Origin: Nitrospirota bacterium
GTDB lineage: Bacteria > Nitrospirota > Thermodesulfovibrionia > UBA6902
Length of the DNA stretch: 64,000 nucleotides
Direction: 5' to 3'
Assembly (NCBI GenBank): GCA_016207885.1
Contig: JACQZE010000005.1
Location: 124,001 to 188,000 of the forward strand
Made by a program: the position numbers and the translations under genes. The notes under the pieces were generated by a model that saw only the letters and a list, made by a program, of their open reading frames with translations, ran no database searches and was not told where the DNA came from. How positions within the stretch are numbered: position 1 is the first letter of the stretch; each line of letters opens with the position of its first letter. Positions 1-7,818 of this stretch are shown here, piece by piece.

Positions 1-1
1 G

Positions 2-133
2 TCTGACAGGGATGAGGCAATTATAGTCGCAGATATCAATCCTTCGGACGCCAGGGACAAATCAATGAACGTTTATAATGATATTTTTGGCGACAGAAGG
101 CCGGATATGTACGGAGCCCTGCTTAAAAGATAA
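2..133 (+). CDS. Carbon-nitrogen hydrolase (nitrilase family), C-terminal end only
   Basis: This is the last 43 codons of a gene that begins before the window, read in frame from base 2 to the TAA at 131-133. The translation contains the stretch AIIVADINPSDARDKSMN and ends RRPDMYGALLKR. That resembles the closing beta-strand (a/ADID-type) and the DRRPxxY tail common at the end of nitrilase/amidase-family enzymes, which hydrolyse C-N bonds with a Glu-Lys-Cys triad. The catalytic residues lie outside the window, so substrate and activity cannot be judged. The only other partial reading of this stretch is a short antisense frame with no family features. Confidence 0.65.
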   Translation, partial: SDRDEAIIVADINPSDARDKSMNVYNDIFGDRRPDMYGALLKR

Positions 134-154
134 TTTATTAACAGTGAGTTGTAA

Positions 155-328
155 TATTGCCTGCTTCCAGTTACTGCTGAACATGCTGCGTATGTGGAAA
201 AGCTTCCGTCCATCCATACAGACCCGTTTGACCGTATCCTGATCTCTCAGGCAAAGTGCGAGCCTATGATGTTTATCACCCATGATGCTCTGTTGTCCGG
301 TTATGGTGAGCTGATTATGGTAATTTGA
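155..328 (+). pseudogene. VapC-type PIN-domain toxin, 5'-truncated remnant
   Basis: An open frame without a start codon, bounded upstream by an in-frame TAA at 152-154, encodes about 57 residues. They include LPSIHTDPFDRILISQAK followed by MMFITHDALLSGYG. This is the C-terminal half of the Sll0205-like PIN/VapC ribonuclease group, with the DPFDRxLxxQA helix and the THD acidic motif. The N-terminal half with the first catalytic Asp is absent and no antitoxin gene lies upstream. It therefore looks like a dead toxin gene left between the nitrilase-family gene and the convergent cytochrome b gene. Identification rests on motif recognition only. Confidence 0.7.
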
Positions 329-352
329 TAATAAAGCAAATCAGGCTGTTCA

Positions 353-1048
353 TCACCTCTCACGATCAGTCGGCCGATCATCCTCATAATGTTCCCGATA
401 CCATTTGGTGTAATGATGTTTTGCCCAGTGCCTGTCAACAAAGCCTGTTATCATGCCTTCAAGCCCGATGCGGCTTGCGGGATTTATCAGCGCCATATAG
501 ATATGTCCTGCTATCAGCGGAACGACTATCATCGCCATAAGGAAATGCAGAACCCATGATATAAAAGCGACATCGGTCAGCCATACCAGAAGGCCGGTCA
601 GTATGTAAAGCGGGTATGTCGCCATGAGGTTCATGAAGTTGATCTTTTCCGCGGCATTGAACTTGCCCTGCTCAGGGAGCACGAACTTTTTGCTTACTGC
701 GGCAAGCCCCATGAGTGAGAGCCATCTCAGGTCTTCAATCGTCCAGACCCATGCCTGCCTTATGTTGTAAAAATATATCCTGTGATCCCCTTTGCTTTTC
801 ATCACCGCTATAAGTGGAAGAAATATCAGGAACATGCCTGATATCCTGTGCGCCCAGGAGAACAACGCGCGGTAAGGACGCTGCGGGTCAGGGTTGTAGA
901 CGATGACCATCACAAGCGCTGTTGCCATGCATACGAGGAACGGCACCGCCAGCGCCCAGTGCAGAGACCTCTCTGATTTTCTGAAGCGCAATATCTTTTC
1001 TGAAACCGGGATATCATCTATAATCTTATTTTCATCACCCTCGCTCAT
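353..1048 (-). CDS. Formate dehydrogenase gamma-type cytochrome b subunit (di-heme, membrane)
   Basis: A 231-residue integral membrane protein with four hydrophobic segments (about 31-50, 65-85, 142-160, 163-187). It carries four histidines placed like the heme b ligands of FdnI/cytochrome b561-type subunits: H30 in SLHWAL, H68 in SWAHRIS, H168 in LHFLMA and H182 in AGHIYM. Such subunits exchange electrons between the quinone pool and periplasmic redox partners. The start at 1048 has an AGGAG ribosome site about 9 bases away. It is the last gene of a leftward cluster, 37 bases after the outer-membrane barrel gene, which is downstream of a 37-heme cytochrome. No dehydrogenase catalytic subunit is nearby, so a role as the quinone-side entry of the multiheme conduit is inferred from context. 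Confidence 0.8.
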   Translation of the reverse strand: MSEGDENKIIDDIPVSEKILRFRKSERSLHWALAVPFLVCMATALVMVIVYNPDPQRPYRALFSWAHRISGMFLIFLPLIAVMKSKGDHRIYFYNIRQAWVWTIEDLRWLSLMGLAAVSKKFVLPEQGKFNAAEKINFMNLMATYPLYILTGLLVWLTDVAFISWVLHFLMAMIVVPLIAGHIYMALINPASRIGLEGMITGFVDRHWAKHHYTKWYREHYEDDRPTDRER

Positions 1049-1085
1049 TTACACACTCTCCTTTCCGTCAGTATCTTCATAATAC

Positions 1086-2348
1086 TTAGAACTTATATCC
1101 GACCTTTGTGAATATGGATGTGTTGTAATAATCATCTTCCTGATAACGCTCGGCAGAAACAAACAGGTCATAGCTCTTATTTATCCTCCAGGCAAGCGAC
1201 GTCCCGTAAGTCAGGGTATTGTTTGTAAAGCCTGAACCGCCGCTTTGAAGCTCCTCGAGCTCCTTGCTTATATAAACTGAAGCATCCACATCTTCAAGTA
1301 TCCTGTGCGAGACCTCCGCCCGGAATTCATTCGAAATTGAATCAAAATTATCTACATGGGTATAATTGCCTGAGATATCAAAGCCATGGAGATCGCTTTT
1401 CTTCATTCCTGCCGTGTATCTCAGCGCCTCCGCGTCGTCTTCCCCTCTTTTCTGATATGCCACAGACCCGAATATCTTCAGGCCTCTTGAGATGTTGTAA
1501 TCAACCTTGAAGCCTGTCCTTGCGAGGGAGTTGAAGTCATAGAAATAGTCATCATAATAATCTATCTTGAAATAATCCTTTGCAGACGCATACAGTTTCA
1601 CAGCCCTGTAATAGCTGTGAAAGAGCGTGAACCTCAGGTCTCTGGAATATGCGTACAATGCATTAAGGTTGAGGTTCTCAAGGTTTATCATATCATTCAA
1701 TTGATTTCTGCTCGCGACCGCGATGGCATTGAGCTGAAGTTTTTCGATCGGGCTGGAGTCAAGCTGCATGGACGCGTACTCCCTGTCGGTCTCTCCTTTA
1801 TATCTCATGTTCTCATAGCCCATCTTCAGATCGTACTTCTCCTTGTCTATTTCGCCGTAGACCCCGATGCTCGTGAATTTGGAGTTAAAGGAGCTGTCAT
1901 ACCTGTCAGGCGCGAGGCCGCCGAATATGCCTATGCCGATATCATCGGTAATGAGATATTTAACATTGAGGCCGTCAATATATGAGTTGTACATCTCCTC
2001 TATATACTGCCTGCCCAGAACGGCTTTAAGCTTTCCATCCGGAAATTTATATCCTGCCCAGAGTTCCATCAACTTGAATTCAGGCGAGTCTTCATGCAGG
2101 TCGCCGTCAAATATCTTTCCTCTTATTCTCCCGTTAAAATTAAAATACCACCCCGGCTCTTTGGCTTCATCTTTATATATCCTTATCCTGGATGAGAGGA
2201 CATGAAGATCGCTGCTCTCGCTGTCGAAAGAATAGTAATCGCTTAATGAGAGCCGCCCTTTTATCTCCTCTGCGTATGCAGATAAAGGCAGGAGTGTCAG
2301 CAGCATCACAAACATCAGCATCTTTAAGATAGTTTTAAAATGTTTCAT
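1086..2348 (-). CDS. Outer-membrane beta-barrel protein linked to multiheme cytochrome
   Basis: A 420-residue exported protein. I chose the start at 2348 (MKHFKTIL) because an AAGGAG site lies 8 bases away; the open frame continues a further 117 codons upstream only because it runs through the cytochrome gene in another frame. Residues 1-24 are a signal peptide ending SAYA. The rest is alternating polar/aromatic beta-strands with short acidic turns, rich in Tyr, and ends in KVGYKF with a terminal Phe, as in proteins handled by the BAM machinery. Starting only 16 bases after the multiheme cytochrome stop codon, it is plausibly the pore holding or passing that cytochrome, by analogy with porin-cytochrome complexes (MtrB, Omb). 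No sequence family is recognised, so this analogy is inference. Confidence 0.75.
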   Translation of the reverse strand: MKHFKTILKMLMFVMLLTLLPLSAYAEEIKGRLSLSDYYSFDSESSDLHVLSSRIRIYKDEAKEPGWYFNFNGRIRGKIFDGDLHEDSPEFKLMELWAGYKFPDGKLKAVLGRQYIEEMYNSYIDGLNVKYLITDDIGIGIFGGLAPDRYDSSFNSKFTSIGVYGEIDKEKYDLKMGYENMRYKGETDREYASMQLDSSPIEKLQLNAIAVASRNQLNDMINLENLNLNALYAYSRDLRFTLFHSYYRAVKLYASAKDYFKIDYYDDYFYDFNSLARTGFKVDYNISRGLKIFGSVAYQKRGEDDAEALRYTAGMKKSDLHGFDISGNYTHVDNFDSISNEFRAEVSHRILEDVDASVYISKELEELQSGGSGFTNNTLTYGTSLAWRINKSYDLFVSAERYQEDDYYNTSIFTKVGYKF

Positions 2349-2364
2349 ATTCATCTCTCCTTTT

Positions 2365-5277
2365 TTAATCATCGTCAGCTCCTTCCCATGTATTAATGTT
2401 ATGACAACGCAGACAGTCAGTAGGATTGTTCGGATGCTCCCTCGCGTGATCGCTTGAATGGCATCTGTAACAGTTATCCTCGCTGGTTCCGACATACGGC
2501 CCGGGATAACCGGCCTGATGACAAGCCGAACAGTCGAGCGACACATGAGCTCCCTGCAACTGAAAACTCTGATGGCTGACCGCACCGCTCCAAGTGTTGT
2601 TATTATGGCAGAGCAGACAGTCAGTAGGATTGTTCGGATGCTCCCTCGCGTGATCGCTTGAATGGCATCTGTAGCAGTTATCCTCACTGGTGCCTGCATA
2701 TTGTCCGGGGTAACCGCTGCTGTGACATGACGCGCAATCTAAGGACACATGTGCGCCTTGCAATTGGAAACTCTGATGGCTTGTTGCGCCGCTCCAGGTG
2801 TTGTTGTTATGGCAGAGCAGACAGTCAGTCGGATTGTTCGGATGCTCTCTCGCGTGATCGCTTGAATGGCATCTGTAACAGTTATCCTCGCTGGTTCCGA
2901 CATACGGCCCGGGATAACCGGCCTGATGACAAGCCGAACAGTCGAGCGACACATGAGCTCCCTGCAACTGGAAACTCTGATGGCTGACCGCGCCGCTCCA
3001 GGTGATTCCATTATGGCACTGCGTACAGTCTCTTGGAAGTGACGGATGCTCCTGAGTATGTTGAGAGCTATGGCATGTATAACAGTCATCAGGGCCCGCC
3101 CCGGCATACTTTCCAGGATATCCGCTATTGTGACATGACGCGCAATCCAAGGCTGTATGCGCACCTGTGAATGAAAAATTCTGATGGCCGTATTTCGCGT
3201 TTGCCCAGCTGAATTCAGAATGGCAGTCTGTGCATGCGGTGCTGAAGTTCAGGGCTGTATGCGAAGGCGAAGCTATCCGCTCAAATTTGCTTGCCGCGAC
3301 GCCTGAAGCTGAATGGCAGCTATAGCAATCATCTCCTGATAAACTGATATTATCCTTGTGGCATGTCATGCAGTCATTCTTCAGGGAAGCGTGCGCCCCT
3401 CTGAATCCAAATGCCGAATGGGTAAAGGATGCCTTGTCCCATGAACCTGTTGTTGAGTGGCACTCCGCGCACTCCTTTGAAAATCCTTCGGATGCATGAA
3501 GCGGCGCCGACTGATAGTCGCTTTCATGACACGAATAACAGTCTGAAGATGTGTTCATGAAATTATTGTTCTTGTGGCATTCTGAACAATCAGCTTTTTT
3601 GTGAGACCCTGTGAGCCTGAATCCCGTATCGTTATGATTGAAGACCGCGGGAATCCATCTGTCCTGAGAGTGGCAGTCGGTGCAGAAAGGGCTGAACTGG
3701 CTCAGGTGAGGCGCGTTGTGACAGCCTGCGCAATTAGAACTCAACTTGCCGAAGCTGCCGCTCTGACGGTGGCACTTTGCACACTCCAGGCTTTTATGCG
3801 CACCTTTTAATTCTGAGGATAATGAATTATGGAGATATGTTATAGGATCCCACCTTGCCGGAGAATGGCATTTCGTGCAGGCATTGCCGAACTCGCCTTT
3901 ATGTTTATCCTTATGGCAGCCCAGACATTCTTTGTAGTCGCCTTCCACCCTGAAGCTGCCGGCATCAACGCTCTTCTCTTTGCCGAATTCTTTAAAGCTG
4001 ATCTTCTCCTTCTTATGGCATTTTTCGCATTCAACCTTCTCATGCTTTCCTTCAAGCTTATATCCGGCATACTCATCAGAGCCGTGCCTGAAAATCTCTT
4101 CTTTCCACTCATTCTTCACTGTATGGCAGGTATCGCACTTCTGCCCCTTGAACTGCTCCCTGTGTATATCAAAATGACAGTCGCCGCAAAGCCTATCCTT
4201 GCCGGGCTTAAGATTTCTGACAAGCTTCTCTTTTCCTGCCGGTGTTAATACTTTCTCCTTCTGATGGCATAGCCCGCACTCAACCTTCTCATGCTTCCCT
4301 TCAAGCCTGAAATCTGTAAGCTTCGCGTCATTGTGGTCAACCTTTGCCTTCTCCCATCCATCTGTGGTGTGGCACTTACTGCATACCTTCTCTTTCAGTT
4401 TGCCATTGTGAATATCTTCATGGCAGCCTGAGCATTCCTTGTTCCCTATCGGGCTGAAGCTGCTTATCGCGATCTTTTTCTCTTTACCGAATTCTTTAAA
4501 GCTTATATCTTCCTTCTTATGGCATTTGCATTTGCTGCACGTCTTCTCTTTTAACTTACCCTTGTGCACATCCTCATGGCAGCCTGAACATTCTTTAAAG
4601 TTGCCGGTAACCCTGAAGTTTGGAACGCTATAGGTCTTATCTCCGTACCCGGGCTTTTCTTCAATCGTTTCCCTTGGATGGCATTTTTCGCACTTGGCAT
4701 CCTTGTGCCTGCCAGTCAATTTGAAAACAGAAGATTTATCATGGTCAAATCTGACATCTTTCCATCCTGCAAATGTATGGCAGCTAATGCAATCCTCTGA
4801 AAGCCTTTTCTTATGCACATCAGCATGACAGTTCAGGCATTCGGGTGAGAGGCCGAGATATGTCTTCTTCTCTTTATGGCATTTATTACACTCTGTCTTG
4901 TGCTTATCCTGCAGGACATAACCTGTCTTACTGTGTATGAAAGCCTCTTTATCAAGCTGGATAATATCGTAATCCTCGCCTTTATGTTCTTTATGGCAAT
5001 CGATACATTTCCCTTCAGCTTTTGCGTGAAAACCTTTATCAGAGTTTATGCGGCCTATTAATTTTTTGTGGCAGGACTTGCATGAAGCATCCTCGATGCC
5101 TCCGCTTAGTGAGTGGCACTTTACGCAATTTGCTATGCCTGTTAACTCGCTGTGAGACCTGGAAAGTTGTCCTGGAGAGATCATATCTCCGTTTGAGGTT
5201 CCACAAATAAGAAGGGTAAAAAGAGAAATAAATGTAAGGTTAAAAAACATGTTTTTCGCTATTGAGAATATGGACAT
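2365..5277 (-). CDS. Giant multiheme cytochrome c (37 CXXCH motifs)
   Basis: A 970-residue exported protein with a signal peptide (about 1-30) and 37 canonical CXXCH heme-attachment motifs from residue 51 to near the C-terminus, plus one abnormal CSKCKCH. Histidine-rich spacers (HKG, HVSLD, SSDH) can supply distal ligands. The N-terminal two thirds are built from divergent modules of the type CSGCHxDxHxGK / CxxCHT / LEGKHEKVECxxCHxKEK. The C-terminal third is a 68-residue unit repeated three times nearly identically, with a divergent fourth copy before it. No peptidase, reductase or other catalytic domain is visible, so it looks like an electron wire or capacitor. The start has a GGGGGAG ribosome site. 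It leads a cluster with a beta-barrel and a cytochrome b; the ResB/CcsA maturation genes at 39-41.6 kb would be needed to attach its hemes. Confidence 0.93.
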   Translation of the reverse strand: MSIFSIAKNMFFNLTFISLFTLLICGTSNGDMISPGQLSRSHSELTGIANCVKCHSLSGGIEDASCKSCHKKLIGRINSDKGFHAKAEGKCIDCHKEHKGEDYDIIQLDKEAFIHSKTGYVLQDKHKTECNKCHKEKKTYLGLSPECLNCHADVHKKRLSEDCISCHTFAGWKDVRFDHDKSSVFKLTGRHKDAKCEKCHPRETIEEKPGYGDKTYSVPNFRVTGNFKECSGCHEDVHKGKLKEKTCSKCKCHKKEDISFKEFGKEKKIAISSFSPIGNKECSGCHEDIHNGKLKEKVCSKCHTTDGWEKAKVDHNDAKLTDFRLEGKHEKVECGLCHQKEKVLTPAGKEKLVRNLKPGKDRLCGDCHFDIHREQFKGQKCDTCHTVKNEWKEEIFRHGSDEYAGYKLEGKHEKVECEKCHKKEKISFKEFGKEKSVDAGSFRVEGDYKECLGCHKDKHKGEFGNACTKCHSPARWDPITYLHNSLSSELKGAHKSLECAKCHRQSGSFGKLSSNCAGCHNAPHLSQFSPFCTDCHSQDRWIPAVFNHNDTGFRLTGSHKKADCSECHKNNNFMNTSSDCYSCHESDYQSAPLHASEGFSKECAECHSTTGSWDKASFTHSAFGFRGAHASLKNDCMTCHKDNISLSGDDCYSCHSASGVAASKFERIASPSHTALNFSTACTDCHSEFSWANAKYGHQNFSFTGAHTALDCASCHNSGYPGKYAGAGPDDCYTCHSSQHTQEHPSLPRDCTQCHNGITWSGAVSHQSFQLQGAHVSLDCSACHQAGYPGPYVGTSEDNCYRCHSSDHAREHPNNPTDCLLCHNNNTWSGATSHQSFQLQGAHVSLDCASCHSSGYPGQYAGTSEDNCYRCHSSDHAREHPNNPTDCLLCHNNNTWSGAVSHQSFQLQGAHVSLDCSACHQAGYPGPYVGTSEDNCYRCHSSDHAREHPNNPTDCLRCHNINTWEGADDD
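2411..3022 (-). repeat. Three tandem 204-bp units encoding 68-residue tri-heme repeats
   Basis: The same landmark (agacagtcag) recurs at 2411, 2615 and 2819, an exact 204-base period that keeps the reading frame. Each unit encodes three CXXCH motifs and the segments HPNNPTDC, SFQLQGAHVSLDC and GTSEDNCYRC. Units 1 and 3 are almost identical by eye, whereas unit 2 differs around its central CH motif (SSGYPGQYAG instead of QAGYPGPYVG). A more diverged fourth copy continues at about 3023-3200. This is a coding repeat, not a CRISPR. Confidence 0.93.
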
Positions 5278-5332
5278 TTTCTCCCCCTGTAGTTCTTATT
5301 TGTTGATAACAGTTCTAAATTCTTCAGCTAAA

Positions 5333-5366
5333 AATCCCTCTTTTGCTTGGAAGCAAAAGAGGGATT
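5333..5366 (-). terminator. Rho-independent terminator after the DUF5666 gene
   Basis: A perfect 16-bp inverted repeat (5333-5348 with 5351-5366) is separated by only two bases and followed on the minus strand by TTTTT. It ends the DUF5666 transcript just after its stop and so separates it from the cytochrome cluster downstream. Confidence 0.85.
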
Positions 5367-5373
5367 CAGTTAC

Positions 5374-6798
5374 TTAGTTCTCTTCCTCTATCTCTGCGCT
5401 GTCTGCGATAAAATCAACTCCGTTAAAGTTTCCCTTGGCCTCAACTGTGTCGCCTGTTCTGATTATGTTAAAAAATGCCGAGGCGTTTACGTTATTGTCA
5501 TTTGCATCCGTGAATGCCGCGCCGGCAACATCAACATTTATGCCCAATATCACAAGTGAATTGTTTGGATTCTCCGAGTCCACAGGCCCTTCGATCTCAT
5601 CATTGCCAAAGCCGGGATCATCATGCCTTTCAAGTTTGACAGCTATAATATCTCCGCTGCCGCTCAGGAAACCGTCTATCTCAATAAAGTCACCTGCCTG
5701 CAGGTGGGCCAGATTAAACGACCTCAGCCCCTGCGATGATTCGTCATTGAAGATCGTACTTGGGTCAAGATGTACTGTCAGGCCAAAAACAGTCACTGTG
5801 GAATTCCCGGCATTAACAGCCTCAATATTGCCTTCAAGGCCTATATTGCCTGTCTGCAGCCCGCGGAATGTTATTTTGTCGGCTATAATAACTCCTTCGG
5901 AATTAACCGTTCCCTCAACCTCAACTCTGATATTTAGAGCTATGTTATTTATAGTGCCATACTCAAAGAGCGTAGCCGCGTTAGCCTGCACCCACTGGCC
6001 GTCTACCTTAAAGTCTGTCTGAGATGTTACCTCTGTTATTACATCCTCGATCTCAATGGACTGTCCGGGCGCTGCATTATATTCCTTAAGCTCGATCTCA
6101 TCAGCAAAGAGTGTATTGCCGATCAGCCCCCCTTCAACTTCAACAAAAAGGCCGTTGCTGATATCCGGCGCGGCCTGCACGTTGCTGTAATCGATCACAA
6201 GGCCATTGACTGCGAATGTTTTATTATTAGCGTTATGGCTTGAGACAGCTCCTTTGACCTCAAGGCTTTGGGGAGCAGAGGAGAGCTTTTCAATATATGT
6301 TGCAAGGATACTTCCGCTGCTGCTGACAAAACCGCTTATAATGACATTATCTCCGATTGCCATGCCCGCAATTCCGGCAATGCCCTCAAAGATCGTATTG
6401 CCGTCAATTGTCACTGTCTGCCCCAGCACTACAAGGCTGTTATTAACGGTGTTTATGCCCGTAACAGGCCCTTTAACTTCAGGGGCGAATACTATTGCAG
6501 AAGCCAGGTTCCCTGTAGCTGTAACCTCGACCCTCATGCCGACCCTTAGATCGTTTTCCGTCGCAACGCCTTTGTCTACCGTTATCTGCGTTCCTGTAGT
6601 TTCAAACTCTATGCCGTTAACAAATACACTGCCGAATCCGGACACTACCCCTGTGGACATCCCGGTTCCGCCTACTCCTCCTCCGGCATAGGTATTAGCT
6701 CCGCCGCCGCATGAGATAAATGCTGTCGAAATAACAACCAGAAGCAAGGCAGGCAATATTTTTCTCCAGCCTGCATATTTTAATTTCATATATGACAT
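5374..6798 (-). CDS. DUF5666-domain lipoprotein
   Basis: A 474-residue protein with a lipoprotein signal (hydrophobic residues 14-29, then FISC-GGG, the Cys being the lipid site). A Gly-rich linker and about five tandem small beta domains follow, with the recurring pattern VEVxGxV...IxATxIE and VxVxGxxVxIDGNTIFEG. This OB-like repeat is typical of DUF5666 proteins, whose function is unknown. The start at 6798 has GGAGG six bases upstream. It lies 24 bases after the DUF6502 gene, so the two may share a transcript that ends at the hairpin at 5333-5366. The protein is probably anchored on the periplasmic or surface side of a membrane. Nothing seen connects it with electron transfer except position. 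Confidence 0.8.
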   Translation of the reverse strand: MSYMKLKYAGWRKILPALLLVVISTAFISCGGGANTYAGGGVGGTGMSTGVVSGFGSVFVNGIEFETTGTQITVDKGVATENDLRVGMRVEVTATGNLASAIVFAPEVKGPVTGINTVNNSLVVLGQTVTIDGNTIFEGIAGIAGMAIGDNVIISGFVSSSGSILATYIEKLSSAPQSLEVKGAVSSHNANNKTFAVNGLVIDYSNVQAAPDISNGLFVEVEGGLIGNTLFADEIELKEYNAAPGQSIEIEDVITEVTSQTDFKVDGQWVQANAATLFEYGTINNIALNIRVEVEGTVNSEGVIIADKITFRGLQTGNIGLEGNIEAVNAGNSTVTVFGLTVHLDPSTIFNDESSQGLRSFNLAHLQAGDFIEIDGFLSGSGDIIAVKLERHDDPGFGNDEIEGPVDSENPNNSLVILGINVDVAGAAFTDANDNNVNASAFFNIIRTGDTVEAKGNFNGVDFIADSAEIEEEN

Positions 6799-6822
6799 AT
6801 TGATCCTCCGTATTTTGCGTGC

Positions 6823-7623
6823 CTATTCAAAATAAAAGATGCCGAGGCCTGCCCTTTTCCTGCCCTCTCCCTTTATACGAGGGTTGATATCCCTGTCGTA
6901 ATTTGAGATGACCGCGTTCACCGACTCTATAAAGTCCTCACTCATTTTTTCAATGTTCTTTTTTACAGCCGGCAATACATCTTCCGGTATATTGTCGTAT
7001 GAAACTTTTCTTTGGAAAAAGGCTTTGGCAGGATCATTGACAATATTGTTGTTAATGGTTGATATCAATTCACTGACATCAGTCCCCATGATACTTATCT
7101 TCTCAGCCTCGCCCTTCTGAACTATATATCCCTTTGTCATCAATCTGATCTTGCCGTTATTCATCTTGGCAACTCCTGTTCTCAGCATCTCATCAAGCAT
7201 GGCGCGGGGCGGCATATCACCGCTGTATGCCTTAACAAGAGAAGAGAAGCTGAACTTTCCATTCTCAAAATATAACTCTTTCGGGTTCCCTTTTCTATTC
7301 TGGTAGGTAAAATCATTGCGCCAGCCGTTAATGACCCTGACAGCGCGGTTGTAACGGTCAGTCAGGTCAATATCATCCGATTCTGACAGCCCGCTCACCC
7401 TCTTGACCTCTTTGCGGGAAAGCCCTGTAAGGACAGCAACACGGGATACGGTCTGCTTTTTGCCGGGGATGGCAAACTCTCCTGACGCAACATCTACATA
7501 TGCCTTTTTGGCAAGTTCGCAGAATGTGCCATATGAGACCCCGTTCCTGATAAAGAGCCTGACAAGCGGCGTAAGAAGTTTTATGACTGCTGATGAAACG
7601 GTCTTTTTAATATCTTGTGCCAT
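6823..7623 (-). CDS. DUF6502 family protein, probable DNA-binding regulator
   Basis: I place the start at 7623 (MAQDIKKTV), giving 266 residues, because a consensus promoter sits directly in front of it and the longer frame would begin upstream of the -10 region. Residues about 10-80 contain a helix-turn-helix-like segment (GVSYGTFCELAKKAYVDVA, then VAVLTGLSRKEVKRV). The middle resembles a winged-helix/antisense segment (MLRTGVAKMNNGKIRLM). I recognise it as the DUF6502 family, with no established role. A 30-bp perfect palindrome covers the promoter and the start codon, which suits a self-repressing transcription factor, though that is inference. Confidence 0.7.
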   Translation of the reverse strand: MAQDIKKTVSSAVIKLLTPLVRLFIRNGVSYGTFCELAKKAYVDVASGEFAIPGKKQTVSRVAVLTGLSRKEVKRVSGLSESDDIDLTDRYNRAVRVINGWRNDFTYQNRKGNPKELYFENGKFSFSSLVKAYSGDMPPRAMLDEMLRTGVAKMNNGKIRLMTKGYIVQKGEAEKISIMGTDVSELISTINNNIVNDPAKAFFQRKVSYDNIPEDVLPAVKKNIEKMSEDFIESVNAVISNYDRDINPRIKGEGRKRAGLGIFYFE

Positions 7624-7649
7624 ATTTGGGATTATAATCCCAAATATGG
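7620..7649. promoter_or_regulatory. 30-bp perfect palindrome over the DUF6502 promoter/start codon
   Basis: The bases read identically on both strands over the full 30 bp, centred between 7634 and 7635. The palindrome covers the -10 box, most of the spacer and the ATG of the DUF6502 gene. A protein dimer bound here would block the promoter, so it is a candidate autoregulatory operator. Confidence 0.7.
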
Positions 7650-7659
7650 GAAATGTCAA
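7631..7659 (-). promoter_or_regulatory. Consensus sigma70 promoter, leaderless, for DUF6502 gene
   Basis: On the minus strand TTGACA (7659-7654), a 17-base spacer and TATAAT (7636-7631) match the consensus perfectly. The expected first base is about 7624, one base before the ATG at 7623, so the mRNA would have no leader and no ribosome site. Confidence 0.8.
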
Positions 7660-7763
7660 GCCAATGAAGAATGAAGTTGGAACGCTTTTGGGATTCACAA
7701 AATGAGTCCAAAGGAAAAGTCAGGTGGTTTTTGTTCAGGCCTTATAAAGTTTTGGAAAAAGAT

Positions 7764-7792
7764 AAAGGGGACTGATTTTTTCAGTCCCCTTT
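7764..7792 (-). terminator. Terminator hairpin downstream of adk
   Basis: A 12-bp stem (7764-7775 with 7781-7792) has a 5-base loop and is followed on the minus strand by TTTATCTTTTT. It lies 27 bases beyond the adk stop codon. Confidence 0.7.
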
Positions 7793-7818
7793 AATATGAT
7801 GTTCTTTGAATAGTCTAT

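Noticed and set aside
62-283. A 73-codon minus-strand frame at the window start.
   Set aside because: It covers the end of the nitrilase-family gene and the vapC remnant, both on the other strand, and has no ribosome site or family features.
2349-2699. A 117-codon N-terminal extension of the barrel protein.
   Set aside because: It is a second frame of the cytochrome gene; the true start at 2348 has a ribosome site and a signal peptide.
2411-3022. Regular repeats could be read as a CRISPR array.
   Set aside because: The period is 204 bases, in frame with a cytochrome, without short repeats and unique spacers of similar length; it is a protein repeat.
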